Of a stretch of 36,115 nt of DNA, positions 29,031 through 36,115 are shown in pieces. The stretch comes from an uncultured Collinsella sp. GTDB lineage: Bacteria; Actinomycetota; Coriobacteriia; Coriobacteriales; Coriobacteriaceae. The notes below the pieces were generated by a model. The model was not told the DNA's origin, ran no database searches, and saw only the letters and a list, made by a program, of their open reading frames with translations. The position numbers and the translations under genes were made by a program. Position 1 is the first letter of the stretch. The number at the start of each line of letters is the position of its first letter. Location of the stretch: NCBI GenBank assembly GCA_900550785.1, contig URTL01000005.1:1-36115 (forward strand). Direction: 5' to 3'.

Positions 29031-31183
29031 TACGACCCACCGCCCAGAGCGCCAACCAGCGTGGCGACATCGACGGTGAGTGGGACGGAGCCGCCGCCGG
29101 GCAGAGGAATCTCCGCAATCGTGAACACCGTACCGCTAATGGTGCGTTCGACTTGATATTCCAACGCCTCGCAAAGCGCCTTGGGATCGGTCACGCCCAA
29201 CGGAATACTTCGCAGTTTGTCTTGCGCTCGAGAGAGACCCGCAATGTCAGACCCCGGACTCTTAATGACATTGGCGGAATCGGTCAGCACCGGCTTTCGC
29301 AGGCGCAAGTCGCACGGTTCCAAACCCAGCGCCGCCACGGACGCCGAAACGGTATCGCCGAGCCACGATGCGATGGAGCCCAACGCGCCGCTGCCCCCTC
29401 CTAGGCCCTTAATCATCTCGTCCACAAGTTCGTCGGCCGAACCTTGAATATCACCGTATCCTACGAGCAGCCGTCCCCAAACATCCATGACGCCGTCGAG
29501 CACGCCGGCAACGCCGCCCGAGCGTTCCTTCAATGTCGAGAAAAATCGCGAAAGCACGTTGTTTTGCGCCGTCGCCTCATCGGGCGCCAGCACCGCGGCA
29601 GAGATAGCACCGCGATCGCCAAGCCTGACTGCCGTGTTAAACGAAGAGTTGAGCTCATCGGGGCTCGAGATGGCACCCGAAACCGCAAAGGCGACCACGC
29701 CGTTGCGACCGGGCGGAGCGATACGCGGACGCTCGCCCGAAAGCGCTTTAATGGCCTGGTCAAACGCATTGCCCGCACGGTCGGCCTCATCCTCGGTCTG
29801 GCGCTCAAGTTCGAGTTCTTTGTTGCGGCATTCGACGTAGTCTTCCAGGGCCTCTTTGAACTTATCGAAGTGGTACTCGAAGCCCCTTTCGACAGAAGTC
29901 GTTGCAATCGCAACGTACCCTAAAGACGACACACCGAAATGGCATTCGCTACACGTTTCGTGACCGTCAAAATCTGCGACGGATGCCAGCCCACCTGGCT
30001 TTCCTTTTTTGTAATTTGGACAGTCAGTCCCATAATGCAAATAGGTAACTTTATCTACTTCACTCGTGGGCCAACACGCATCGGTATAGAGTTCAGTCGC
30101 CCGCGCCTCATCTGGATTTCGCGGAAGGAAAGGGATGTGGGCGGAAACTTTGCCGTCCTTTTCAGTTATATATGCCCGCTCGACTTCTTCGCTCGCATAA
30201 GCGAAGAACACCTTTCGTGCAGCAGAATCTGCCTGTTTTTCCGGACCCTCGCCAAGCGGTTTCTCATTTGCCAGGCGATGGCGATAGTAGGCCTTCGCGC
30301 GATCGAGCGCCACTTGCGGTTCCCACGTAACGCTCGAAGCGTAATGCGGATTTTGAGCACCAGAGAGATCCGTCAGGCTTTTCGCACGCTCCCACATGCA
30401 AGAACAGCTGCTAACCGAGCCCTTGTCAGACCCACCACAATCCGCCAGCCAAGCGCGCTCTTTAGCCTTCGCCGTGTCCTCAGAAGCCTTCCGCAGCTCC
30501 TCGGCCGCACGCTCTAAATCATCTGATGTGTCTTTAATGGTATCGGTCGAGATCTCTGACCCTTTGAGCGCAGCGAAGTCCGACTCGGATGTCCTGGGCA
30601 CAGCAAGCGCCGTACCGGTATAGGTCACACTATCGGTATCCTGCGCCGACACCGCCTGCGTGGCACGCGCGGCAATCAGATACGGCAGAGCCGTCTCAAT
30701 TTTCTGTAAGCCTTCCGATGCGCTTTTGGCAAACTTGTTGCGCGTTTTAATGATCTCGATCCCGGTGTCGACCATATTGCCGGCAACTGGTTCGGCACCC
30801 GGGATGAGGATGGCGACCAGGCCCGTCCCGATCGTGGCAAACCCCGCCAGGCCCAGACTCAAGATGCTCGCATCAACCACCGTGGCAGCCGTGTGATAGG
30901 ACGACACTACGTTGGCACCCGCCAGCGCGCCGCTATCGGCCGCCACCTGGGTATCCCCGGCACGCGACATGCTCCATATCGCCGCGGTCGACGAAAACAA
31001 CAACGTGAGCACCACTAGGATGACCACGGCAGAAGAAAGCGTGGTATAGGCGCTGTCTTCGATAAACAGATCAACACCGGCGCGGCCCATAAAGCCGCCT
31101 CGCTTGCGATGGCAGCTCGAACGGCGCGTCAAAACGCATCTAGACCAGAAACGCTTAATCCCATGCAGCAATCCACGAATCAT
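29030..31183 (-). CDS. Large TadG-like pilus-assembly protein
   Basis: A 717-aa protein with an N-terminal membrane helix (about 48-70) followed by GDTQVAADSGALAGANV, the usual opening of TadG/RcpC-like Flp assembly proteins. A second hydrophobic region lies near residue 95-130. The extracellular part is coiled-coil rich (DLERAAEELRKASEDTAKAKE). It has a cysteine-rich section (about 260-280 and 385-412) that includes ACWP, TDCPNY and TCSECHFG, a CxxCH sequence. The start at 31183 has GGAGGG nearby, overlapping the previous gene by 29 bases; 31090 is an alternative with GAGG. It lacks an obvious von Willebrand A motif. Confidence 0.78.
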   Translation of the reverse strand: MIRGLLHGIKRFWSRCVLTRRSSCHRKRGGFMGRAGVDLFIEDSAYTTLSSAVVILVVLTLLFSSTAAIWSMSRAGDTQVAADSGALAGANVVSSYHTAATVVDASILSLGLAGFATIGTGLVAILIPGAEPVAGNMVDTGIEIIKTRNKFAKSASEGLQKIETALPYLIAARATQAVSAQDTDSVTYTGTALAVPRTSESDFAALKGSEISTDTIKDTSDDLERAAEELRKASEDTAKAKERAWLADCGGSDKGSVSSCSCMWERAKSLTDLSGAQNPHYASSVTWEPQVALDRAKAYYRHRLANEKPLGEGPEKQADSAARKVFFAYASEEVERAYITEKDGKVSAHIPFLPRNPDEARATELYTDACWPTSEVDKVTYLHYGTDCPNYKKGKPGGLASVADFDGHETCSECHFGVSSLGYVAIATTSVERGFEYHFDKFKEALEDYVECRNKELELERQTEDEADRAGNAFDQAIKALSGERPRIAPPGRNGVVAFAVSGAISSPDELNSSFNTAVRLGDRGAISAAVLAPDEATAQNNVLSRFFSTLKERSGGVAGVLDGVMDVWGRLLVGYGDIQGSADELVDEMIKGLGGGSGALGSIASWLGDTVSASVAALGLEPCDLRLRKPVLTDSANVIKSPGSDIAGLSRAQDKLRSIPLGVTDPKALCEALEYQVERTISGTVFTIAEIPLPGGGSVPLTVDVATLVGALGGGS

Positions 31184-31691
31184 AATCTCCCTCCAGCCAT
31201 TCGGGACGCGATTGATACGAGACATCGACCTTGAGCTCAACGTAGCCGCCCTCGGCGGTACCACCCATAGCCTGCGCAAACGCACCGATCACAGGCAACG
31301 GCTTGACCTTGCCGGAAACGGACACGGCCGAGACGCCACCCGCACCGGCTCGGCCAAGCTCGATATCCCACGACAACGGCCCGCCGGCATGAAAGATCGA
31401 AACGTTGGGCACTGCGGCAAGCCGGCGGCGGGTGAACTCCTTAAGATCGTCGTCCTCCGCCGTCGTCGTGGTCATGAGCCGCGCGGTCTCGGCGGCGGCA
31501 GACTCCATGACCGCGCGCGTATAGAGCAGGCACACCGGTTGCAGTGCGAGAAGGATGAGCGTCAGAAACGTCGGCAGCAAAAAAGCGGCCTCGACCGTAG
31601 ACTGCGCCCGGTCCTCGCGCGCGATATCAATACAACGCGATGTCCTTAGCGCCCGCGGCGGCGTCGATAACCGACATCGAGGCAACGCCAT
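31155..31691 (-). CDS. TadE-like pseudopilin, start uncertain
   Basis: A TadE-like protein: EDRAQSTVEAAFLLPTFLTL gives the prepilin-type leader and membrane helix, followed by an extracellular domain ending SRPEWLEGDYDSWIAAWD. The start is unclear. The first ATG in frame that I would consider is at 31691, inside the upstream gene and 65 bases before its end. The mature leader begins near 31630, where only rare codons (ATT) could start. Translational coupling to the upstream gene is likely. It fits the operon as a minor pseudopilin. Confidence 0.7.
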   Translation of the reverse strand: MALPRCRLSTPPRALRTSRCIDIAREDRAQSTVEAAFLLPTFLTLILLALQPVCLLYTRAVMESAAAETARLMTTTTAEDDDLKEFTRRRLAAVPNVSIFHAGGPLSWDIELGRAGAGGVSAVSVSGKVKPLPVIGAFAQAMGGTAEGGYVELKVDVSYQSRPEWLEGDYDSWIAAWD

Positions 31692-31845
31692 GGGATGCCG
31701 CCCGCTCAACCAGCGCCGCCAAGCGCCCATCGGTGCCAGCACGCCAAAGCCCCGCGATCGCCAGCACGATCGATAACAGCGCCACTGTAACGATGGCGTA
31801 TTCCACAGTCGCTTGGGCAACCTCTTCACGCAGAACGCCATGCAT
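31627..31845 (-). CDS. Small Flp/TadE-type prepilin-like protein
   Basis: A 72-aa protein with the prepilin pattern EEVAQATVEYAIVTVALLSI: a charged leader, then a hydrophobic helix with Glu-Tyr at the usual Flp position. The tail (RLAALVERAASHGVASMSVI) is short and helical. The ATG has AGGAGAG 8 bases upstream. It lies between a membrane-anchored protein and the TadE-like gene. It could be a second pilin subunit or a minor one. Confidence 0.75.
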   Translation of the reverse strand: MHGVLREEVAQATVEYAIVTVALLSIVLAIAGLWRAGTDGRLAALVERAASHGVASMSVIDAAAGAKDIALY

Positions 31846-31846
31846 T

Positions 31847-32410
31847 TCACGATCTCTCCTTTGAGCTTATTGTTTGCGGGACCAGGCGCACGGCGCGCAG
31901 ACGGCACGAAGCATCGCCAGTATCCGTGGCAACCGTCACCATATCGACCCAGCCGCGCCCATCGCGCACGATGGCGCCCCATACGTTGCCCTTAATATCG
32001 AGATAGCCGCTCAGGGCGAGCTGGGCCGTTGGCACCTCGCGGTAGGCGCGTAACATATCCGCCGCTGCCTCGGTCATCGGTCGGTCCTCGGACCATGCAA
32101 GCCGGACCGCAATCGCGTTGCCCTCAGGCGAATCCGTCGCAGTGCCAGACCGCTTGTCGAGCATCCGCAGAAAGGTTTGCGCCGTGACAGCGACATCCGA
32201 ATCGTCCGCATCTCGCGTCTCATCTTTTTGAGACGCCACCGCCGAATCTGGGCCCGAATCGGAGGCGGTCCCAAGACGCTGCTGCCGCGCGGCGTTAAGC
32301 CCCCAAAGCACCGCCGCTATCGCCACGGTCAGGCAGGCAAACACCAGCAGCACCCCGATGGGGCGCTCGCCCTCTACAGGCTGTTGATGCCCTCGCTGAT
32401 CGCATCCCAT
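31847..32410 (-). CDS. Single-pass exported protein in the Tad operon, function unknown
   Basis: A 187-aa protein with an N-terminal membrane helix (GVLLVFACLTVAIAAVLWGL, about 19-38), an acidic Ser/Asp-rich linker (about 48-75) and a C-terminal domain starting around VAVTAQTFLRML. I do not recognise the domain. The ATG at 32410 lies inside the flp gene, overlapping it by 37 bases; no better start was found, so the first 17 residues are uncertain. Its place between flp and the prepilin-like genes suggests an assembly or anchoring role. Confidence 0.6.
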   Translation of the reverse strand: MGCDQRGHQQPVEGERPIGVLLVFACLTVAIAAVLWGLNAARQQRLGTASDSGPDSAVASQKDETRDADDSDVAVTAQTFLRMLDKRSGTATDSPEGNAIAVRLAWSEDRPMTEAAADMLRAYREVPTAQLALSGYLDIKGNVWGAIVRDGRGWVDMVTVATDTGDASCRLRAVRLVPQTISSKERS

Positions 32411-32607
32411 AGCTCTTTAACCTTGCCTTTAAATGCAACGATGGCAATAATCGCGATCACCACAAGTACGCCCACCAAAATGGCGTACTCGGTGGTACCC
32501 TGCGCGCTCTCCTCCTGCAACAGCTCCTTGGCATGCTGGCGAGTGTGGATCGCCCGGCAAAAAGCCCAGCTCCAAGCCTTGTCAGCAACTTCGACCATCG
32601 TATTCAT
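32374..32607 (-). CDS. flp: Flp-type major pilin
   Basis: A 77-aa class III prepilin. The leader is long (33 residues) and ends before QGTTEYAILVGVLVVIAIIA; cleavage before or after the Gly fits the G/XXXXEY rule, with Glu-Tyr at +4/+5. One helix follows and then a short tail KVKELWDAISEGINSL. Flp pilins are cleaved by a TadV-type peptidase, which is not in the window. GGGAGGA stands 5 bases before the ATG. It sits just downstream of tadC. Confidence 0.92.
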   Translation of the reverse strand: MNTMVEVADKAWSWAFCRAIHTRQHAKELLQEESAQGTTEYAILVGVLVVIAIIAIVAFKGKVKELWDAISEGINSL

Positions 32608-32617
32608 GTATTCCTCC

Positions 32618-33259
32618 CTACATCATCCCGCCTGCTCCCAGCAGCGGGCCCAATATGGACAGAAGCAACGCCGGCAAGATGAGCGTGCCGGTGGGAATCA
32701 GCAGCTTGACGGGCGCACGTTCGATCTCGCGCTCGACCGCGGCGCGATGAGCCGCACGGATTTCGCGACTTTGAGCGGCCAGCGTCTCGGAAAGCGGGGC
32801 ACCCAGGGCGAGCGCCTGCCCCACCGTGATGGCAAAGGTCTCGAGCGCTCGCACGTCCAGGTCGCGCGCGGCGGCCAGCAACTCGTCCTCACGCGTGCCC
32901 ACGCCCACCTGCCACGCCATGCAGGCCCGCTCAAGGCGAAGAGCCAGCACTGACCGGCGGTTGGCGCAGAAAATCTCAAGCGCCGCATCAAACGAAAGAC
33001 CGGCCGAAAGGCCCAAGCGCACAACATCGATCATCTCGGACACTTCGCCGAGCGACACTCGCGCCGGACCGCCCGCTCCAACCGCGCCCTTCATTCGCGC
33101 GGTCAGAGCATCGACCACCGAGCGGCCCGCGGCAGCGACCAGCACCGCCTCGCGCTTGCAGGCCCCTGCGATCTTGCGTGCATCCGCCCGATCCAAACCC
33201 GTCGCGACAAATACACTCAGGGCGCACAGGCAAGCCGCAACTGCAACCGGGGCGCTCAT
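32618..33259 (-). CDS. tadC: Tad inner-membrane platform protein TadC
   Basis: A 213-aa type II secretion F-domain protein. N-terminal membrane helix at about 5-20, then a cytoplasmic four-helix F domain (RLGLSAGLSFDAALEIF, AITVGQALALGAPLSETL) and a C-terminal membrane helix LLIPTGTLILPALLLSIL. The ATG overlaps the tadB stop (ATGA), so the two are coupled; an earlier in-frame start inside tadB is rejected. With TadB it makes the platform on which TadA acts. Confidence 0.9.
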   Translation of the reverse strand: MSAPVAVAACLCALSVFVATGLDRADARKIAGACKREAVLVAAAGRSVVDALTARMKGAVGAGGPARVSLGEVSEMIDVVRLGLSAGLSFDAALEIFCANRRSVLALRLERACMAWQVGVGTREDELLAAARDLDVRALETFAITVGQALALGAPLSETLAAQSREIRAAHRAAVEREIERAPVKLLIPTGTLILPALLLSILGPLLGAGGMM

Positions 33260-34182
33260 AGCTCCACCCGCATAATGCGCCGGATAACCACCAGGGCAAC
33301 GGCGTTGAGGGCAAGACCCAGCACCACAGCGCCCGCGCCGGCAGGCGTCGCAAGACCGCGACGAAAATCTGACGAAAGCAGCGCCAACACCGCGCACATG
33401 CCCGCCGGCATCGCCGCGACCATATGCGCAGACATGCGAGCCTGCGACGTCTTAACATCCAGGCGGCGCTTGAGCTCAATGCGCTCCCCCACCATGCTCG
33501 ACGCCTCGGACAGTAAGTCGGCAAGCGGAGCACCGGTGCGCTGAGACACCTTAAGCGCCAAGGTCACAAGCGAAAGACCAGGGGCGTCGATGCGCACGAG
33601 CAAGTCATCAAGCGCGTCGGTCGCCGAGATGCCGCAATCGATCGCCGCCGCCACCCGCAAAAACTCGGTATGCACCGGCTCTTGCGCATGAGCGCCCACA
33701 AAGCGCATGCCCTGGGCCAGCGAATGTCCCGAGGCAAGCGACATGGAAAGCGCGGTAAACGCCTCGGGCATGGCCTCTTCTACATCGTGTTGCTCGCGCC
33801 GGCTCTCAAAGCCATCCCGAGCGGCGCCAACGGCAATCGGAGCAACAAGTCCCAAGGCAAATCCGAGGGGCGATAACGACACTATCGTTAGCAAAACGCA
33901 GCAGATACCGCTCGATAGCAGCAGAAACGCCAAACGCCCCGAAGCATCCTCGATCACGAGGCCAAGGCGATGCGCCGGAGCCAGCGATGCCCACGAACGG
34001 GCGATCTTTTTCAGCAGATCGTTTTCCACCAGCTCACGCGGCAGCTTCTCTGCCACCGTCTCGAGCACCTGACGCGCCAGCTCCGCCGGCGGCACCTGCG
34101 GCACACGAGGTTCAACCCCGCACGCCGTCGCAACAGAAAACCCTGCCAAACCCCCTACGACGAGGGGCACAGCGACCTCCAT
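33256..34182 (-). CDS. tadB: Tad inner-membrane platform protein TadB
   Basis: A 308-aa type II secretion F-domain protein. Membrane helices are at about 3-20, 87-103 and 107-122, and the F domain includes LSMSLASGHSLAQGMRFV and ALKVSQRTGAPLADLLSEA. The C-terminal helix (AGAGAVVLGLALNAVALVVI) ends the chain. GGAGGT lies 6 bases before the ATG, and the start overlaps the tadA stop by 28 bases. TadB and TadC here are separate polypeptides, as in most Tad loci. Confidence 0.9.
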   Translation of the reverse strand: MEVAVPLVVGGLAGFSVATACGVEPRVPQVPPAELARQVLETVAEKLPRELVENDLLKKIARSWASLAPAHRLGLVIEDASGRLAFLLLSSGICCVLLTIVSLSPLGFALGLVAPIAVGAARDGFESRREQHDVEEAMPEAFTALSMSLASGHSLAQGMRFVGAHAQEPVHTEFLRVAAAIDCGISATDALDDLLVRIDAPGLSLVTLALKVSQRTGAPLADLLSEASSMVGERIELKRRLDVKTSQARMSAHMVAAMPAGMCAVLALLSSDFRRGLATPAGAGAVVLGLALNAVALVVIRRIMRVEL

Positions 34183-35483
34183 TCGTCCACCTCCTCTTGT
34201 GTGAGCGTCCCCGACCGCAGGCCTTCTGCGATAAACGGCGGCTCGCGGTCAAGCGTCCAGGTGCGCTCGGCGGCATCGAAAGTCACATAGCGCTCGAGCT
34301 CTACGCCGCCCGACGCGGCGCGACGCACCCCCGAATACGAGGAGACGAAACGCCTGCCATCGGCGTGGCGCTCAGACATCACGATGCCGTCGAGCGCCAT
34401 GGCAATCTGCTCCTCGATGAGCTCGCTCGGCAGATCGATGCCATAACGTGCAAGCAACGTCAGACGCACCACGGTCTCCTGTTCTGAACCCGCATGAAGT
34501 GTGGTGAGCGACCCGTCGTGGCCCGTATTCATGGCCTGCAACATGTCGCAGCACTCGGCACCGCGCACCTCGCCCACCACGATCCGATCGGGGCGCATGC
34601 GCAAGGCGTTTACCCCCAGATCGTGAATTGCCACCTCACCCGCCCCCTCGATCGACGCCTCGCGCGCTTCTAGGCGCACCACGTGCGGATGATGCGCAAA
34701 CTTGAGCTCGGCAGAGTCCTCGATCGTCACGATGCGCTCGCCGGTGGAAATCTCGCATGACAACGCGTTGAGCAGAGTGGTCTTACCAGATCCCGTGCCT
34801 CCCGCAACCGCCAGGTCCTGTCGCAGCGACACCGCGCACGACAGCAGCTGCGCATACCAAAGCGGCAGCGACCCCAGCCCCACAAGCTCGTCCAGCGAGC
34901 AGATGCGGTCCCAGAACTTTCGGATGGTGAGAATCGGTCCGTCAATCGCCACAGGCGGAATCACCGCGTTGACGCGATAGCCCGTTTTGAGGCGGGCGTT
35001 GACGATGGGGCTGCGCTCGTCGATACGGCGGCCAAGTGGCGAGATGATGCGGTCGATAAGCACACGGATCTGCTCATCATCCTCAAACGCATGCTCGATG
35101 GGGTACAAGACGCCGCCGCGTTCAAAGAAAGCCGAGCGGCAGCCGTTGATCATGATCTCGGTAACGGTGTCGTCCTCGATGAGCGGCTGCAACGGCCCCA
35201 AGCCCACCACGTCATCCAAAATCTCGTCGATGATGGTCTCGCGCTCGGTCGTCGCGAGATCGGTCGGCTCCTCAACATTGAGCGCCGCCTCCACCGCGGG
35301 ACGCAATTCCGAGCGGGCAAGTGCCGGGTCGACATAGGCGCTGATACGCGCCACTTCGTCGTAACCCATGCGGTCCATCACGGCGCGCTTGGTGCGTCGT
35401 TTCCCCGCGCGGCGACGCCCCGCATCTACAGGCGCTGCCGCCGCTGCAGCGCCGGCAGCCTTAATCCTCGTTTGCAGGCTCAT
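34155..35483 (-). CDS. tadA: Tad secretion ATPase TadA/CpaF
   Basis: A 442-aa type II/IV secretion ATPase that powers Flp pilus assembly. It has a basic Ala/Arg-rich N-terminus, the N-terminal CpaF domain (EILDDVVGLGPLQPLIEDD, TEIMINGC), Walker A GGTGSGKTTL (about 228-237), an Asp box TIEDSAEL, Walker B RIVVGEVRGAE and His box NTGHDGSLTTLHA. The ATG overlaps the preceding cpaE stop (ATGA). It is cytoplasmic and binds the TadB/TadC platform. Confidence 0.94.
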   Translation of the reverse strand: MSLQTRIKAAGAAAAAAPVDAGRRRAGKRRTKRAVMDRMGYDEVARISAYVDPALARSELRPAVEAALNVEEPTDLATTERETIIDEILDDVVGLGPLQPLIEDDTVTEIMINGCRSAFFERGGVLYPIEHAFEDDEQIRVLIDRIISPLGRRIDERSPIVNARLKTGYRVNAVIPPVAIDGPILTIRKFWDRICSLDELVGLGSLPLWYAQLLSCAVSLRQDLAVAGGTGSGKTTLLNALSCEISTGERIVTIEDSAELKFAHHPHVVRLEAREASIEGAGEVAIHDLGVNALRMRPDRIVVGEVRGAECCDMLQAMNTGHDGSLTTLHAGSEQETVVRLTLLARYGIDLPSELIEEQIAMALDGIVMSERHADGRRFVSSYSGVRRAASGGVELERYVTFDAAERTWTLDREPPFIAEGLRSGTLTQEEVDEWRSLCPSS

Positions 35484-36115
35484 CGCTGATCACCCTCGCG
35501 CGACCAGGGAAGGCGGATACGCGGGCGTTCGGTGCGCGTTGCACGGTCGGCGACCATATCGCTCCAAGGGCCGACGGCGCACCCCAGTTCCACGAGCATC
35601 TCGCGCGTGGCCTCGCGCACGCTGGTCGCAAAAGCGCTCGTCTGACCCACTGCCTCGTCAGCGCGCCCAAACGCCATGAGCGCGGCGAGATCCTGCCCGC
35701 CATCGGCGATACGAATCTTGGAGCTCAACGCACAGGCAATCTCAAAGCGCATGGCGACGTCCTCGTCTGCCCCGCGCGCGCCAAACCGGTTGAACACGGC
35801 GCTCATGCGCGTGCGCGGCACACCTACTCGACTTGCCAGTTCAATGACGCGCGACGCCGATGTCGCGGACGACACCGCCGCATCGCCAACGACCAGGCAA
35901 CGGTCGCTCGCCGCCACCGCAGCCGCCACGGCGTCGCCCCAAAAGACCGAGGTATCGATAAAGACCACGTCGGATTCGCGACGCAGAACATCAAGCAGTA
36001 GCTCCACCGGACGTGCCATGAGCTCGGCTTGCTCGGGCGCCGCGACGGGACCCCAGAGCGTAACGCCCGGGGCGACGCGCATCGATGCGGCCACGATATC
36101 CGGCTCGGTGAGCGT
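35480..36115 (-). CDS. cpaE: CpaE/TadZ-like ATPase, 5' end outside the window
   Basis: The frame is open to the right edge, so only the C-terminal 211 residues are seen. They show the second half of a MinD-like fold: DVVFIDTSVFWGDAVAAAVAASDRC (Walker B position, split here by the usual hhhDT pattern), CLVVGDAAVSS and RMSAVFNRFG, consistent with TadZ/CpaE, which places the pilus machinery in the cell. The deviant Walker A is off the window. It is the first gene seen of the Tad operon. Confidence 0.8.
   Translation of the reverse strand, partial: TLTEPDIVAASMRVAPGVTLWGPVAAPEQAELMARPVELLLDVLRRESDVVFIDTSVFWGDAVAAAVAASDRCLVVGDAAVSSATSASRVIELASRVGVPRTRMSAVFNRFGARGADEDVAMRFEIACALSSKIRIADGGQDLAALMAFGRADEAVGQTSAFATSVREATREMLVELGCAVGPWSDMVADRATRTERPRIRLPWSREGDQR

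Noticed and set aside
29941..29965. c-type heme-binding CxxCH in the TadG-like protein
   Set aside because: It is a single motif inside a Cys-rich loop of a pilus protein, with no other cytochrome features. Metal or disulfide roles are more likely.

Overview
The window is about 36 kb of GC-rich chromosomal DNA that looks like a gut Coriobacteriia genome, most likely Collinsella or a close relative. This is inferred from GC-rich codon use, coding mostly on the minus strand, a VanR/VanS-type two-component pair beside a D,D-carboxypeptidase, a complete-looking Tad pilus locus and the style of the proteins. No 16S gene or other decisive marker is present.

Layout from left to right. htpG (Hsp90) and a GNAT acetyltransferase come first. 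A compact tyrosine-phosphorylation module follows (cpsC, cpsD, cpsB; transcribed leftward) with no polysaccharide genes beside it. Next is pstB followed by a PhoP/PhoR-type regulator and kinase. A VanR/VanS-type pair is divergent from a secreted PBP5-type D,D-carboxypeptidase. Then come tRNA-Ser(GCU), an AAA-type ATPase with a C-terminal winged-helix look, a large unrecognised TPR-ended protein, tRNA-Arg(ACG), a small acidic protein, serS, a divergent 57-aa membrane protein, proC, an SPFH protein with rlmH, tRNA-Leu(CAG), the housekeeping genes tatD, ksgA, metG and rsmI, a GH5-like protein, tRNA-Phe(GAA), a toxin-antitoxin-like pair, and a Tad/Flp pilus operon (cpaE/tadZ, tadA, tadB, tadC, flp, accessory pseudopilins, a large TadG-like protein, a DUF192 protein). 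The Tad operon runs off the right edge.

Most genes are routine. The unusual content lies between them. (1) Beyond the terminators of tRNA-Ser and tRNA-Phe sits a roughly 120-nt element that can fold into the same multi-hairpin shape in both places. It includes a GNRA-capped AAACGC stem and compensatory changes in other stems. Its closing stem copies the T-arm of the particular tRNA it follows, and it is bracketed by direct repeats of the tRNA 3' end plus terminator. A solo flipped T-arm copy also follows tRNA-Arg. I regard this as the best candidate for an undescribed system. (2) Between tRNA-Phe and the GH5 gene are four tandem 61-62 bp units, each a large dyad. (3) Six TTTARCA heptamers at strict 9/10-bp steps lie just upstream of the ATPase gene.

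Other points to check: the GH5 protein lacks the usual acid/base glutamate, PstB has arginine in place of the Q-loop glutamine, and tRNA-Phe has a U-C mismatch in the acceptor stem and no encoded CCA. Start codons were chosen by Shine-Dalgarno position, so several proteins are given shorter than the longest open frame.
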